Shown here: in pieces, positions 36,209 to 48,700 of the stretch | Layout of the letters: each line of letters opens with the position of its first letter | How positions within the stretch are numbered: position 1 is the stretch's first letter | From: Halicephalobus mephisto | Lineage: Eukaryota; Nematoda; Chromadorea; Rhabditida; Panagrolaimidae | Direction: 5' to 3' | NCBI GenBank assembly: GCA_009193035.1 | Contig: SWDT01000026.1 | Location: 124,001-188,000 of the forward strand | Length of the DNA: 64,000 nt | Notes under the pieces: model-generated | Told to the model about the DNA's origin: nothing | The model's input: only the letters and a program-made list of their open reading frames with translations | Database searches by the model: none | Program-made: the position numbers and the translations under genes

Positions 36209-36956
36209 AGGGGATCAGAGTATTCTATTAAATCTATTAAATCTATTGGATTTCTGTAAAGCTCAGTCGGTTCTATTTAACGAGCCTAAGAACACATCTC
36301 CCTTCTATCCGCTCGATAATGTTGAATAAACTTATTTGGCAAACTGTCTATGATAGGAACCTCAATCCCCCACTAAACCTCAGAGCCGTGTAACTATCAT
36401 TAAATATTCAACATTCTACGCAATTCCGAAAACCTATACTGCAATGGTAAACATTGAGTCATTTTTGTTGTATTTTTAAAAATAATTTCCAGAATTGCTT
36501 TAGTGATGTAAAGTTAAAATTGCGCTTGATTTTACGTTTATTCTCTAATTATTAATTAATCGAACCTTATGAGAAGTAAATAAAATAATTATTTTCATAG
36601 ATTAAACATGAAAGATTCTTCAATAAAGAAATCTGGGAATTTTCACAAAACTTAATTAGAAAATTATTAATTGCTTTACCGACCTACGATATATCATGAA
36701 TATACTATACTATGAATGTTTTCCAATTTCCACATCTACTTTTGATAAAGAAAAATTATTCTTTCACTATTTCTGATGATTAGAATTATATGCAAAAATT
36801 TCAAGAATCAAAATTGTAGGAGGAAATTTTATATTTCATGAAAACGCATCCATAACTTCTTAGAAACTTTAATTTCAAAAATGAAAATGATTTCACCAAA
36901 TAATTTTTGATCAAGATAGTATAATATAGTGCTAAATATTAATAAAACGTCTTATT
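36209..36956. other. Gene-free stretch
   Basis: AT-rich sequence without supported features between the GTPase fragment and the pseudogene. Confidence 0.5.
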
Positions 36957-38673
36957 TTAAACTTTTTTATTATTTCTGTCATCTGCTTCAAGAGCGGCGT
37001 CGTAGAGCTCCTGAATTTTCCTTCCGTTGATCGCTAAGCCGAATAGCTCATTCACAAGCTCACTGATCTGTTCACATGTCAGAACCTCCTGTAACTTGGC
37101 TCCTTCGACCTCTGCTAAGGTGATTATTTTGTACTTTTCCTGGTAGTCACGAAGAACATTCTGGAGCCTCTTCACTTGATCATGGTTTCTCGCAGCCAAT
37201 TCTTTATTTATCTGAATCTCTAACATTTGTTCAAAAGCATTGTTTACTGGGATGATGGCATTTTCATGAAGGAATTTTCCAAAGTGAGCTACCGCCTTAA
37301 GGATCTTCTCTTGTTCTTCGATCAGGTCCTGAAGTCGAACCTGAACTTGTTCTTGAGCTGCAAGTCTATCGGTTTTTTCACTGTATCTGTCTCTTAATGA
37401 TTTTTTGATATCTGTCTTCACGTGCTGATGGTGAGTGTATCTACAATTACAGATAGAGCATACTTCGATTTCTTCACTGAAGTCCGTCATAGAAACTATA
37501 AAGATTTCACATTTTGTGAGATCCTCGTGTCCTTTTACGGTTAAAGGAATTCCAGGTTGGTAGTAAAGGTTTATGGCATTCTCTGTATTTAACGGTATAT
37601 TCGACACTTCCTTCTCTTAGTGGAACTCGTTGTTGACAACTTTCGGATGTTAAACAGTCATTGGCATGGTGTTTTCTTCTTCAGCTACATACTCTTTATA
37701 AACCCCTTCATTGACAATCATTTCAATCACAGCATCTTCATCTTCTTCAAGAAGTCTCCGGTTAGCTTCAATTATGTTAGACATAGTTGCAAGAGGCTCC
37801 ATCAAACAAAGTATTGTAGTCTTGGCTGCGTTGACAGAGTGAGTCTTGATCATCTCACGTGGGACTTTCTCAGGGATATCCTGGAGCAATTTTATTACCG
37901 TTGCTCTCGATTCCTGCCAAGATCTTTGGAAGGTTTCGAGGTTCATCTCCTCCAGAAGGTCCGGTCGTTGTTGGAGACCCACGAAAGCTCTAAAAGCTTC
38001 ATGTTCTAGGAGATAGACGTTAGTTTTGTTCGCTGAGATGATAATGTTTCTCTTGTGTTGTAGATTCTCCATAAAAGCTTTAATACATTCGACAGCATCT
38101 CCAGTCTTATAATCCCCAATTCTTGAGTGAGTAATGACAAAGCCGATTTGGTTAATGTTGTCTTTATGCAATTTGGTGAGGGCTTCGTTGAGACAGTAAG
38201 TGATATGCGTGTTCAGCTTTCGGTATTTTGATTTCATGAAGATGAGAATCATGTGGAGCTTTTCATAGTTTTGAATAGCCTGGATAATGAGTTTGCTGTT
38301 CTCATCGTCTTGGTCAATTCCTCGAGTATCTCCAGTGCCAGGAACGTCGATGAAATTGTTAAAGAGCGTTTTCATATTGAATTTTGTATGTTTTTGGTTT
38401 TTGAGTGTAGGACTGTCCAGGAGAAGAGTGATCTTCGTTGTCGTCATCGCCTAGATTAACTCTGAATATCGGCACATTATCATCATCATGGATATCGAAA
38501 GTGAACTTTGTTTGGAACTGGAATCCATGAGTGCAGTGTGCAGTTTTCCAAGTAGGTAAGTCGATATAGGACTTCAACGATGCCAGAGTGGTGGTTTTTC
38601 CTGATCCGGTCTCTCCTAGACAGAGGATGTTGTATCTTCTTCTCTGAGGAGCAACAGCTATATCGTCCATCAT
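36957..38673 (-). pseudogene. Frameshifted AIG1-like GTPase copy
   Basis: Aligns end to end with the intact gene at 32649-34361 and starts with the identical first 40-odd residues including the P-loop. Three single-base indels break it: +1 near 38360 (just before the DVPG motif, creating an early TAA), -1 near 37647 and +1 near 37563. The last two are compensating, so the reading frame is wrong only for the cysteine-pair region between them. Divergence is patchy. The N-terminal 100 codons and the block around GIPLTVKGHEDLTKCEIFIV are almost identical to the intact copy, while the G4-to-coiled-coil region differs at many residues. It could be a real pseudogene or, less likely, carry assembly errors. 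Confidence 0.85.
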
Positions 38674-41200
38674 AGATATTCAGAAAACTGAAATTTTATT
38701 AAAAAATTAATTTACAAATAATCAAAACGAAAAAAATAGAGAAATAAAGGATAGGTCAGGAAATTGATGTTTCCGTCTTATCAAAAACGTTTTCTTGGCG
38801 AAAAGGAACTACCATTGATTGATATTGAATTTTTCAATGATATTAGCACATTAATTCGAAGTGAAAATAGCAGTTCTTTTGTGAATTTACCAATGAAAAA
38901 TAATAATGCCACGAATTTCTAAGACTTTAAGATGAAGCGATCAAAAGTTGACCAAGATTCTATTCCACAATCGAGGTTCTAGCTTCCTACAACATTGTTC
39001 AACTGCTATCAGCTTACTACTCTGGTCTATGTACTTTGATCAAATTTCTTCTTCTACATAATGAACTTGAATTTACAGTTTTTATCATCTCTTGCTTGGC
39101 TTTCAGTAATCCAACAATGTTATTTTATTTTTAATTTTTTGCATTTGTGCATTTTCTTTAAGTTACTGTTTTTCAGTATTTTTTATGATTTTTGTAAATT
39201 AAAATATATTTTTATTGTTAATGATGAAGGATAACTACTACGACTTTCTGATAGATAGTTAACAGTAATACTTTGAATCCGTTTCTGAGAATTGAGTGAA
39301 ACAAGTTCTTTTTGATCTTGATCAATGTGTGGAGTAATAGGATTGATAAATAATAAATGATTCATTTCGAAATCTGATGGAAAATCTTAGATTGGAAGTC
39401 TAAAATAAAAATTAATGCATTTGTAAAAAGGCAATTTGAGAAATTACTTTCTTGAATTTGTTGTTGATTTGATTACTCGAGAGTTTCTGGATCAGAATAT
39501 CTTTTTTGAATGTTTTCTATCTGAAATAGCTTTGAAATTTCAAGCACCAGAGTTTACAGGTACTTAAATAAAGATATGTTTTGTTTTGTTTTCAATATTA
39601 ATATGTAAATTGAAAACATCCATCGACAATATCTCCGCGTTTATCTTCAGACTTGGATTTTTGGTTCTAACTGCTCAACTGAGAAAATAGCTATTAGAGT
39701 TATACATAGTGACTCAGAATCCTCGAGTACAGTCCTGAAATGATGAGTATTTTGGATAAATTTTTTTCTTGATTTAAGATTCTGCTTTTCTATCAACACT
39801 TTGTTCGAAACGTCAAGGATTCCAAAAAGTAGTTCTATAACAAAAGCAGATACTGTAAATCCATAAAACTAATCATGAAATTTGTGAAATTAACTATATG
39901 TAATTCCCCAGTAATGAAATCCACAGCTCCAGCGAAACTCGTATTCAGTCTCCACGAGGATGTTGAGGTAGTTCGTCACGCCCCTACCGCTTCTTCTGAG
40001 AGCTTTATGTCGGTCTTGTTGCTGAATAAATGTTTTTTTGTATTTTTTATCCTTATAATAGTGAGAAAATTACAGATAGTATTTTCTAGAAGATAGTTTT
40101 CCTCATAGAAGATCGAAATTTTATGAAAAATAATTTTGGAAAAATTGGAAATTATTTATTCAAAAAGGTTTTCAAGTTGACGAAATCCAAAATAAAAAAG
40201 CAGAATTAACTGATTTTTATTTTCAAATTTAACTTCCATTTCTGACGTAAAATTAAAATCGTAAAAAATTAATTATGGTTGAAAAAATTTTGAAAATCAC
40301 AGAATATTCATTTCTCTGATGTCGATCGAGGTCCTGAATTTCGAAAAATTAAAGTAATTGTTAAATTTTCGAAGCAGAATTTGTAATAAACTTTTTCCAT
40401 TGTTCTCTTTTCAGAATTGTATCCAATCTCGACTTTTCCATTTTCATGAAAACTCCAACTTTCAGATTGGCTTTAGTTTTATTATTTCTATTTCCATTTT
40501 CAGAAAAAAATATTCAGGAGCCGTTGGCAACCGGAAACGGATAGAAAGTTGAAGGAGCAGATTTTTCGAAATTTCACACCTGATTGAATTTTTTTCAAAG
40601 ACATGTTTCCGGAAAAAGCTTTTTTGCACTTCACTAAATTTTCGAAATGTTGGATTTTTGTAATTTGGGTATTTTTAATTTCGCAAAGTTTACATTTTAT
40701 TCTTGACAAATCAAATTGGAATTTCTTTTTTTTTCAATAAAAGCGAGAACGAAGCTAATAAATGAAAAACTCGGGTTTTCCGTCGGCAAACGGATGACAA
40801 TCCATGAAACGAGAAAATACGGATATAGGTTTTATTACTTACGAATGTCGAAAAACTAAAGTATACTGTACCACATAATTATTCAGGAAATAAACATATT
40901 TTGAAAACAGAAAATTAATTTTTTATAAAATTAATTTTTTATAAAATTTCTGATTGAATAAAATTTTCGGAATAAATTTCAAAATTTATTTTTACAACTT
41001 TCAACGTTTGAATTTTAGTTGAGTTTATAAATATTATATTACTTACAGTATTTTTATTTCGATTTGGTTATGTTAGAATACACTTCAAGTTTGTAAAATG
41101 AAGTGGAAAGTTTTGAAATTTCCCAAAATCTTTTGGAAATTTTTAGAAAATTCTGGAATTCCGAAAAAATTTAAAAAATTCGAAACTGAGAATTTTGAAA
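38674..41200. other. Mostly gene-free stretch
   Basis: No supported gene. At 39880-40020 an acceptor-like TTCCCCAG is followed by GC-richer sequence and an AATAAA at about 40025. Two different frames are open there (one ending TGA within 20 codons), so it could be a lone terminal exon, but nothing joins to it. Confidence 0.4.
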
Positions 41201-41204
41201 TTTC

Positions 41205-41645
41205 TTGTCGAGACCATTTCGTTGTAAAATTTACTTTCATATTTATTAAACTAGAATTTTGTAAAAAATTTCAGAATCTAATAAAAAATTTTGGAATCAT
41301 CTGAAAATGAAAATTTTGGAGTTTTCTAATATTTTTGAAACTCGTGTTGAGACCATTTCGCAACTTTAATCATTTTGAATTTCCATATTTATTAAACTAG
41401 AATTCTGTAAAATACTCCAGAACCTAATAAAAACTTTTAAAATTATCCAAAAATATAAATTTTGGAGTTTTCTAATATTTTTGAAACTCGTGTTGTGACC
41501 ATTTCGCAACTTTAATCATTTTGAACTTCCATATTTATTAAATTAAAATTCTGTAAAACATTCCAGAATCTAATAAAAAATTTTAAAATCATCTGAAAAT
41601 ATAAATTCTAAAAACTTCTAAAAATTCGTGTCGAGATCGTTCTTC
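41205..41645. repeat. ~130-bp degenerate direct repeats with GTGTTGAGACCATTTCGCAA
   Basis: Three to four copies (near 41210, 41340, 41473 and 41622), each with a GTGTYGAGACC-like core followed by TTTATTAAACTAGAATTCTG and TCCAGAATCTAATAAAAA-type sequence. Confidence 0.8.
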
Positions 41646-41929
41646 AATAATGTCCATTTTGTGTTTTTAGTAATATTATTATTTTCCCTAGAAATGTTAG
41701 AATAACTTCTTTATCTAGTATCCTTATATTTCATGATTTCCTCTTCTACCAACAGATGAAAAAGAAATAATTTTATTTCTATAACCGCGGGGGAGACGCG
41801 CGGGAACAGAAGACCGGACGTTCCAACGACAAGTGCAAGAGTCAAGCATTTCAGCTGCTCGTTAGTGCATGATGGATATGCTAATTCCGTTTTTGGTCAT
41901 GTCCCAAAAGTTGACGAACATTTTGAAAT

Positions 41930-42310
41930 AATTTAAAAATTTTTTTACCATACTTTTTAAAAATTTTTTTTCCTAATTTTTTAAAGTTTTTATAATACTT
42001 TCTTTAAAATTTTTTATTATACTTTTTTAAAAACTTTTTTATTATATTTTTTTAGATTTCATTTTATACCTTTTTTAAAAATTTTTTTATAATACTTTTT
42101 TTTAAATTTTTTTATTATATTTTTTTTAAAAATTTTATTTTATACCTTTTTTAAAAATTTTTTTATAATACTTTTTTTTAGATTTTATTTTATACCTTTT
42201 TAAAAATTTTTTTATAATACTTTTTTGAAAAATTTTATTTTATACTTTTTTGAGATTTTTTATCATACTTTTTTTACATTTTCAATAATTATTTTTTTTT
42301 CTAAATTAGT
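41930..42310. repeat. Low-complexity TTTTTTATAATAC repeat tract
   Basis: About 380 bp of irregular repeats of AAATTTTTTTATAATACTTT and its variants. No gene. Confidence 0.8.
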
Positions 42311-42671
42311 ACTTGATATTTCTTGAAAAATCGAAAGCTATAATTTCCTATTTTAAAATTAACCTTTTTGTGTGAGATTTTTAGAATACTTGAGGAGATT
42401 GTAACAAAGGAAAATGGAAAAAGGAAGAAGACCATAAAATATGATCTCTTTGCTTTTTCCAGTCTCACCAATCTCTTTTTGGAACAAATTGGTCAAGGAA
42501 AGCTCTTTACATGTCATTTTGGAACTGGAGCTTTTCTTTCTAAATGGGGTTGAAGTGGATATGGGGATTGTTTGGAGGACTTAAGGGGACAATTGATTAG
42601 TTTTTGATGTTGTTAACTGCAGATATATAGATGACTTTTCAACTTTATTTCCTTCAAAAAATATCTTCTAC

Positions 42672-42967
42672 CCACAAAAAAGGTACATTAAAACAACTCT
42701 GATATAAAAAGTATATTTAATGTATCGATACATTAAACATATCCAATACATCAGAGTTGTTTTAATATATCTTATTTATTGGATATAATACATCAGTATA
42801 ATACTTACTATATCGATAGATTAAATATAATGTATCTAATAAATTAGAGCTATTTTAGTATACTAATGTATTACGTATAATACACCGGTATAAATTTAAT
42901 GTGTCCAATACATCAGAGCCGTTTTAATATATCGATCATTATATATAATGTACCCTTTTTTGTCTGT
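42672..42967. repeat. TA-rich palindromic element
   Basis: Bounded by CCACAAAAAAGGTACATT and AATGTACCCTTTTTTGT, which are inverted copies of each other, with ATGTATCGATACATTAAA-type palindromes inside. This is the clearest terminal inverted repeat in this family. Confidence 0.8.
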
Positions 42968-43002
42968 ACCTATGCAAAGACAATTAAACTTTCTAGAATT
43001 CT

Positions 43003-43315
43003 TACACAGAAGAAGTATATTAAAATAATTGATATATTAAATACTATGCACCGGTATTAACTAAATGTATCGATAAATTGAATATAATATATATCATATA
43101 TTAGAACTATTTTAGTATACTAATGTATTACGTATAATACATTGATATACCATGTATATTATATTCAATTTATCTATGTAATAAGTATGATATCGCAGTC
43201 GTTTTAATATACTAATGTATTACGTATAATACACCGGTATAAATTTAATGTGTCCAATACATCAGAACCGTTTTAATATATCGATCATTATATACCATGT
43301 GCCCTTTTTTGTGCA
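43003..43315. repeat. TA-rich palindromic element, second copy
   Basis: Adjacent to the previous element. Its right 130 bp is nearly identical to the right 130 bp of 42672-42967 (ATACACCGGTATAAATTTAA) and ends GCCCTTTTTTGTGCA. Confidence 0.8.
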
Positions 43316-44037
43316 CTTTATTCAAGTTTTAAAACAAATGATAATTGCTGGATTTCGTGTCAGACTACTTGTCTAGTTTTATAAATTGTTTCCTAAGCTT
43401 TCAGCTTTATATACTAATACTATATATTTCTAGTGCAAAACTAATTTTTAGAAATGTCTATAGATGACTAACAAAATTATCCTGTGAAGAAAGCAAGTGG
43501 TCCAAAGCGATTTCTAGAAATCTTTGATCCTCTGCTAATGCCCAATCTGATTACTTAGGTAACTAGTAGCTAAATTCGGAATTAATGACTGGATTCACAT
43601 CATTCGTGTTGAGACCGTCAGTTCAGTTTTTGCAAATTATGTTTGAAATTCTTTATTTTATATATAATAATACTGTATATTCCTTGTATAAAAGTAATTT
43701 TTAAAAATATCTACAGATTAAGTAGAAAACCTACTTTCATAAAAAATTATCCTATAAAAACAAACAAATAATCCCGAAGCGATTTCTGAAAATTTTTCAT
43801 AATTCTGCAATTTTTAATTTTTAAAAATTTATTTTTTTTCACAAAATTACAGTAACTAAAAGGAAAATAAAAAAGTTTATCATATTAAAATTTAATAATT
43901 TGAAATATTTTTATTTATTTTCAAACTGTTCGTAAAATTTCAACAAACTCAACATAATTTTGCATGAATGTTAATGTTTTTTTTCATTACCCTCGGATTA
44001 TGTTTTCATGTGCAAAAAATTCCACTAAAAATTCTAC
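43316..44037. other. Gene-free stretch
   Basis: AT-rich sequence with one dispersed CGTGTTGAGACCG word near 43606 and nothing else supported. Confidence 0.5.
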
Positions 44038-44519
44038 CTACTTGTCTTTATCCATCTCATCTGCCATAAATCGCCAAAAGACCGCATTATGACTTTTAAC
44101 TTTTTAATAATAAATTACTTTTTTAAATTCAAAAATTCAACTTACCGCTACTGAAATTAGGATAAAAGGATTTCTTCGAGAATCTCCAAAAAATCCCTCC
44201 GGAAATGTGGCGTTTTTTCAAATTAATCGTTTTCTTAGTCTTGTTAGTAAAAGCGGATTGAGTGACTCTGTCAGTCAATCCAGGAACAATATCTTTACCT
44301 TTGGACGAAATGAGGACGAGACTGGCGCCACAGGCAAAAAGGTCAAAAACGAAAGCAGTTGGCTCTTGAGTATGCATATCCCTTCTCACTTTGGAATCCT
44401 CTTTCAACTGGTCAGTTGTTGCCTCAACAATCTTGTAAATTTCGTTATTTTCGTTAACAACAGTTTTGACTTTTTTCAAGACGAACAATGGAATTTTTGT
44501 TTTTGAATTTTGTATTAGA
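44038..44519 (-). CDS. Unassigned gene, two 3' exons
   Basis: Minus-strand exon 44146-44519 reads 124 codons (e.g. KIVEATTDQLKEDSKVRRDM, AFVFDLFACGASLVLISS, DRVTQSAFTNKTKKTINL) to a good GTAAGT donor in phase 1. An acceptor AAAAAG at 44100 gives a short last exon, 44038-44099, ending FMADEMDKDK and TAG. The sequence is GC-richer than its surroundings and protein-like. I do not recognise the family. The start codon and any upstream exon are not found; the frame before 44488 lacks an ATG. The hydrophobic stretch AFVFDLFACGASLVLISS could be a membrane or buried segment. Confidence 0.45.
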
Positions 44520-44636
44520 CTTTTTAAAAATGATTTACTACTTTTTTCAGAGATCTTTTGCTTATTTCACTTATTTTAATTAGAAATTTTTAATCAGAAT
44601 ATAATTAAAATTGTTTTTTAAATCGTGGCAGTTTTT

Positions 44637-45000
44637 TGTATTTTTATGAAGATTAAAATTTTTAGAATTTGTAGAAATTTATCGAAATTTATAGAATTTA
44701 GAAAATTTTTGAAGTTTTTAGAATTTAGAAAATTTTTAGAATTTAGAAAATTTATCGAAATTTTTAGAATTTACAGAAAATTTTTGAAGTTTTTAGAATT
44801 TGTAGAAATTTTTAGAATTTGTAGAAATTTATCGAAATTTATAGAATTTAGAAAATTTTTGAAGTTTTTAGAATTTAGAAAATTTTTAGAATTTAGAAAA
44901 TTTATCGAAATTTTTAGAATTTACAGAAAATTTTTGAAGTTTTTAGAATTTGTAGAAATTTTTCGAAATTTATAGAATTTACAGAAATTTTTTGAAACTT
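44637..45000. repeat. 150-bp tandem duplication of TTTAGAATTT repeats
   Basis: Two copies of a 150-bp unit (44661-44810 and 44811-44960), each itself built from TTTAGAATTTAGAAAATTT-type words. Because 150 is a multiple of three, it makes a long open frame (44625-44975) of low complexity that is not a gene. Confidence 0.9.
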
Positions 45001-45129
45001 TTTGAAAATGAAATATTTTTTTAAAATTTGTTTTAGAATTATTTCATGATAAAATTTATTTTCAATTTATGTATTTATTGAATTAGAATTTTTTAAAAAC
45101 TTTTTTCTAAGACCACAGTCGGAGATTCT

Positions 45130-45410
45130 GGATTTAAAAAAATATTTCGAAATTTATAGAATGTTAGAAATTTAAAAATTTTTCAGAATTAAATAAAAAT
45201 TTCGAAACTTTTTAAAATTCGGAATTTCTAGAATGTTAGAAATTTTAAAATTTTTCAGAATTAAATAAAAATTTCGAAACTTTTTAAAATTCGGAATTTT
45301 AAAGAATTTTTTGAAATTTCTAGAATGTTAGGAATTTTAAAATTTTTCAGAATTAAATAAAAATTTCGAAACTTTTTAAAATTCGGAATTTTAAGTTTGT
45401 AGAAAATCCC
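45130..45410. repeat. ~80-bp tandem repeat, about three copies
   Basis: Units contain CAGAATTAAATAAAAATTTC then GAAACTTTTTAAAATTCGGA and GAATGTTAGAAATTTTAAAA. Confidence 0.8.
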
Positions 45411-45740
45411 ATAACTTCGTCTCGAGAGAATTGCGTAACAATGCCATTTTTGTTTTTTATAATGGTGTGATTTTCAGCGTTTAACTTTTGCTTAATCCTC
45501 CAGCAATCCCATTATTTAGGATTTATTTACTTTTATGGGTCCTCTTGATGTTCCGAGTTTTATTTTTTTTATTTCGTGTTCGTCGTGATGGAATGTATCC
45601 CGAACAAAAGTCATTTGTTTTTTAACAAATTTAATGTTTTTCTACAGTAACTTTAAAGTTTAAAATTTTCAGCAACGTCCTGAATCAGATACCGTAGCAA
45701 TAATGACTTGATCGATTACTGTAAAGTACAACTTTCTCAA

Positions 45741-48700
45741 ATGGCTAATTTTGCATCTTGTTTGATTATTGTATTCATCTGGAATCTGGAGATTCCAAAA
45801 ACCAAAGCTGGACATTGTTTTTCCTGCGCTGGTACGTGTCACAGCGAACCGTGTAATTGTCAGGTTAATCTTTACAATTTTAATTAAAAAAACTAATATT
45901 CAAAAAAATTAAAAAACTAATATTCAAAAAACTTAAAAAAATAATATTCAAAAAACTTTTAAAAAAATATTCAAAAAACTTTTAAAAAAACTAATATTTA
46001 ATAAATTTAAAAAAAACAAATATTTGAAAAATCAAGAAAAAATATTAATATTTGAAAACTTAAAAAAAATTAATTTTTAAAAAATTTTAAAATAATTAAT
46101 TTTTAGAAAACTAAAAGAACTCGAAATCGATACTTAAATAATGTTATTAAAAATTACATCAAAACTGTTTTTAAACAAAATAATCTTTGTTTATCAAAGA
46201 TATTTTTATCAATATTATTATTTTTGAAGATGAATTTAGCACTAAAAATGCATAATTTTATTATTTGTAAAATTTATCGAATAATTTACAAAAACCAAAC
46301 TTGTGGTCCTGACACGAATAGTATTTACTAGATTTTTAAAATATAAATTTATTTTTTAATTATTTAATTAATTAATAAAAACGGAATGAAGTTGTTGAAA
46401 ATCGTTTCGGAACCATTTGGTCGTTTTTATTTAATAATTTTTTTTAAACTGTGGTTTTCCTCGGTTATTAATCTTCGGTTATCCTTAGGGGATTATTTTC
46501 ATGTCAAAAAATGAGGTATTAATACATGGAATACTAAGAATATAAAAAATAACGAAAAATGAACTAATAGTTTCGACGTAAATTTTCGCATCTGTTGAAT
46601 TAAATATTTTTGAAATTTTTATACATAGTAATTATTTTAAAAATCTTTGTTCGAAAAGTTGTCTCGTTTTCGATTTATTTCGAACTCAAACTAGAGTAAT
46701 TAATAAAGTTGTAATTTGTCCAGGTAAGTTGAAAAATGAACAATTTGTGCAGTCGATTTTCTCAATAATAACCTTAATTAAAATATTCGAAAATGATTTA
46801 TTTTTTGATGAAAAGGAAATTAATATTTGTTGGGGTTTCCTAAGTGACGCTGCAACGTAGGGAAAGAGACACTGGAGTCTATACAGAACAACAAGTTGCA
46901 ACCTTTTTTTATATCACAATATAATCACAAAATAACATAAACCTTATAAGGTTACGGTAGTCGTGCTAAGACCAACAATTCAAAAAACGCCATCTGTATG
47001 GTGTCTCCTCAGGTCCCAACAATATTTATTCTCACTTTTCCAAAGTCAGTTTCCAAGGTTTTCATTGAGGAAATTGATTACACAAGTTGTCCATTTTTCA
47101 ACTTACCCGGGCAAATCACAATCCTAGTAATTAAACCATTATAAACGCACTATAAAATCCAAACATGATCGAAAAATTTTGTTAAAATTGTTAATAATTT
47201 TCTGAACCAGTGGCGTTATCGTCGTTCCGATCAATGCTTACTTTTTTGAAATTTGTTTTCAGATGGGGTCATGTGAAGCGGATTACTGCTTCACTGAACG
47301 GAAACCTACAGAAGTGGCAGGCATATTCAGAATAACCAAAGGCTGTCTAAAAAGACCTTCCAGAACTCATTACGGTTGTGACTACGACCACTTCCCCGAT
47401 CACATTCAGTGTGTCTGTACCGGTGAATTCTGCAACGACGTAGTCTACATTCGGCCTCAATTCAGGAGGAATATTACTTGTCGACATTGCAGTGAACGAG
47501 ATCCGGATTGCTCGGATACTTGTCAAGGTCAATGGTGTCATGAAGACACAGCCACAGGGGCTACTGGATGCGGATATGGACCTCCTAGTTTGCCATTCTT
47601 CTACAAAGGCCCAGAGTTACTGTATCATCGAAGTAAAATCTGCATCACCATAAGCAGAGGAAACAACGCGAAACCCAGGAGACACTGCATCTGCAACACC
47701 TACATGTGTAATGATTTTCATCGACAACCATTCATTTTCGACGGAAATCAGGGAGCAATAAAGTACACCGAGGAAACAGGTGGCAATGGCCAACCTAGAT
47801 CAAGGTCTTTGGTAACTTACAAGTAAGTTTTAATGTATATAATATCAGTCGAAACATCTACATACTATAGTATAGGTCGCAATTTAGAAACTATTAGTTA
47901 TAACTTAGTCTGTTATATAGTAATAGAAAACTACGGTACATTATTAAATTGCTTTCAATGAGGTCTACAACAGAAATCATCGTAGACTTCTGTATGTCTT
48001 CTACTCCAGAAGATACGACAAAAAAACGAAATTTTTCTTCACAAAAATTATCAAACTTCATATCTTTCGTTTTACCTTCTGAAGCAGAAAGTATAGATAA
48101 ATTCTCTGGTAACGTAGATTACATTCAATGAGGGCAACAGTATAAGTTACCAGAGAATTTATCTATACTTTCTGCTTCAGAAGGCTGGACGGAAAATATG
48201 AAGGTCGGTGATTTTTGTGGAGAACAATTTCGTCTTTTCTGTCATATATTCTGAAGCAGAAAGTACATAGAAATCCGGTGGTTTGTACTGTAGGTTCCAT
48301 CGAGAGGATTCTAACAATGTACATTACTTTTTTACTACTGCATAATAAAACAAGTTGTAACTAATAGTTCTGAAATTACATATTGTACGTCTTCAAAGAT
48401 ATTTTTGGATTTAAAAATACTCCTATTATAAATATAACAGAAATTTGAACTTACGATAATTCTTTAGTTACGCCACTCATAAACTACCTCTACATACTTG
48501 TGTAAGTTGTGACACTACTGCTCAGGACAATGCTATGACGTCATCCTGCAAACAACAACATTGTGTCGGTCATTACTGTACTCTAGCAACCCAAAGAATA
48601 CTTTTGGGGATCACCAATGGTCCCAGGATCGGGGCTCAAGCGATTATCCATGAAAAACAAGGCTGTATAAACGTCACAGACAACTTAAAGGTTTAAATTT

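Noticed and set aside
39875..40096. Open plus-strand frame starting MKFVKLTIC
   Set aside because: The GC-rich part follows an acceptor-like CCCCAG and is open in two frames; no upstream exon could be joined.
42368..42553. Open plus-strand frame including KYDLFAFSSLTNLFLEQIGQ
   Set aside because: Somewhat protein-like and GC-richer, but without splice partners, start context or family; other frames are equally open.
44625..44975. 116-codon open frame of repeated FLEFRKFL-type sequence
   Set aside because: It is produced by a 150-bp AT-rich tandem duplication and has no protein complexity.
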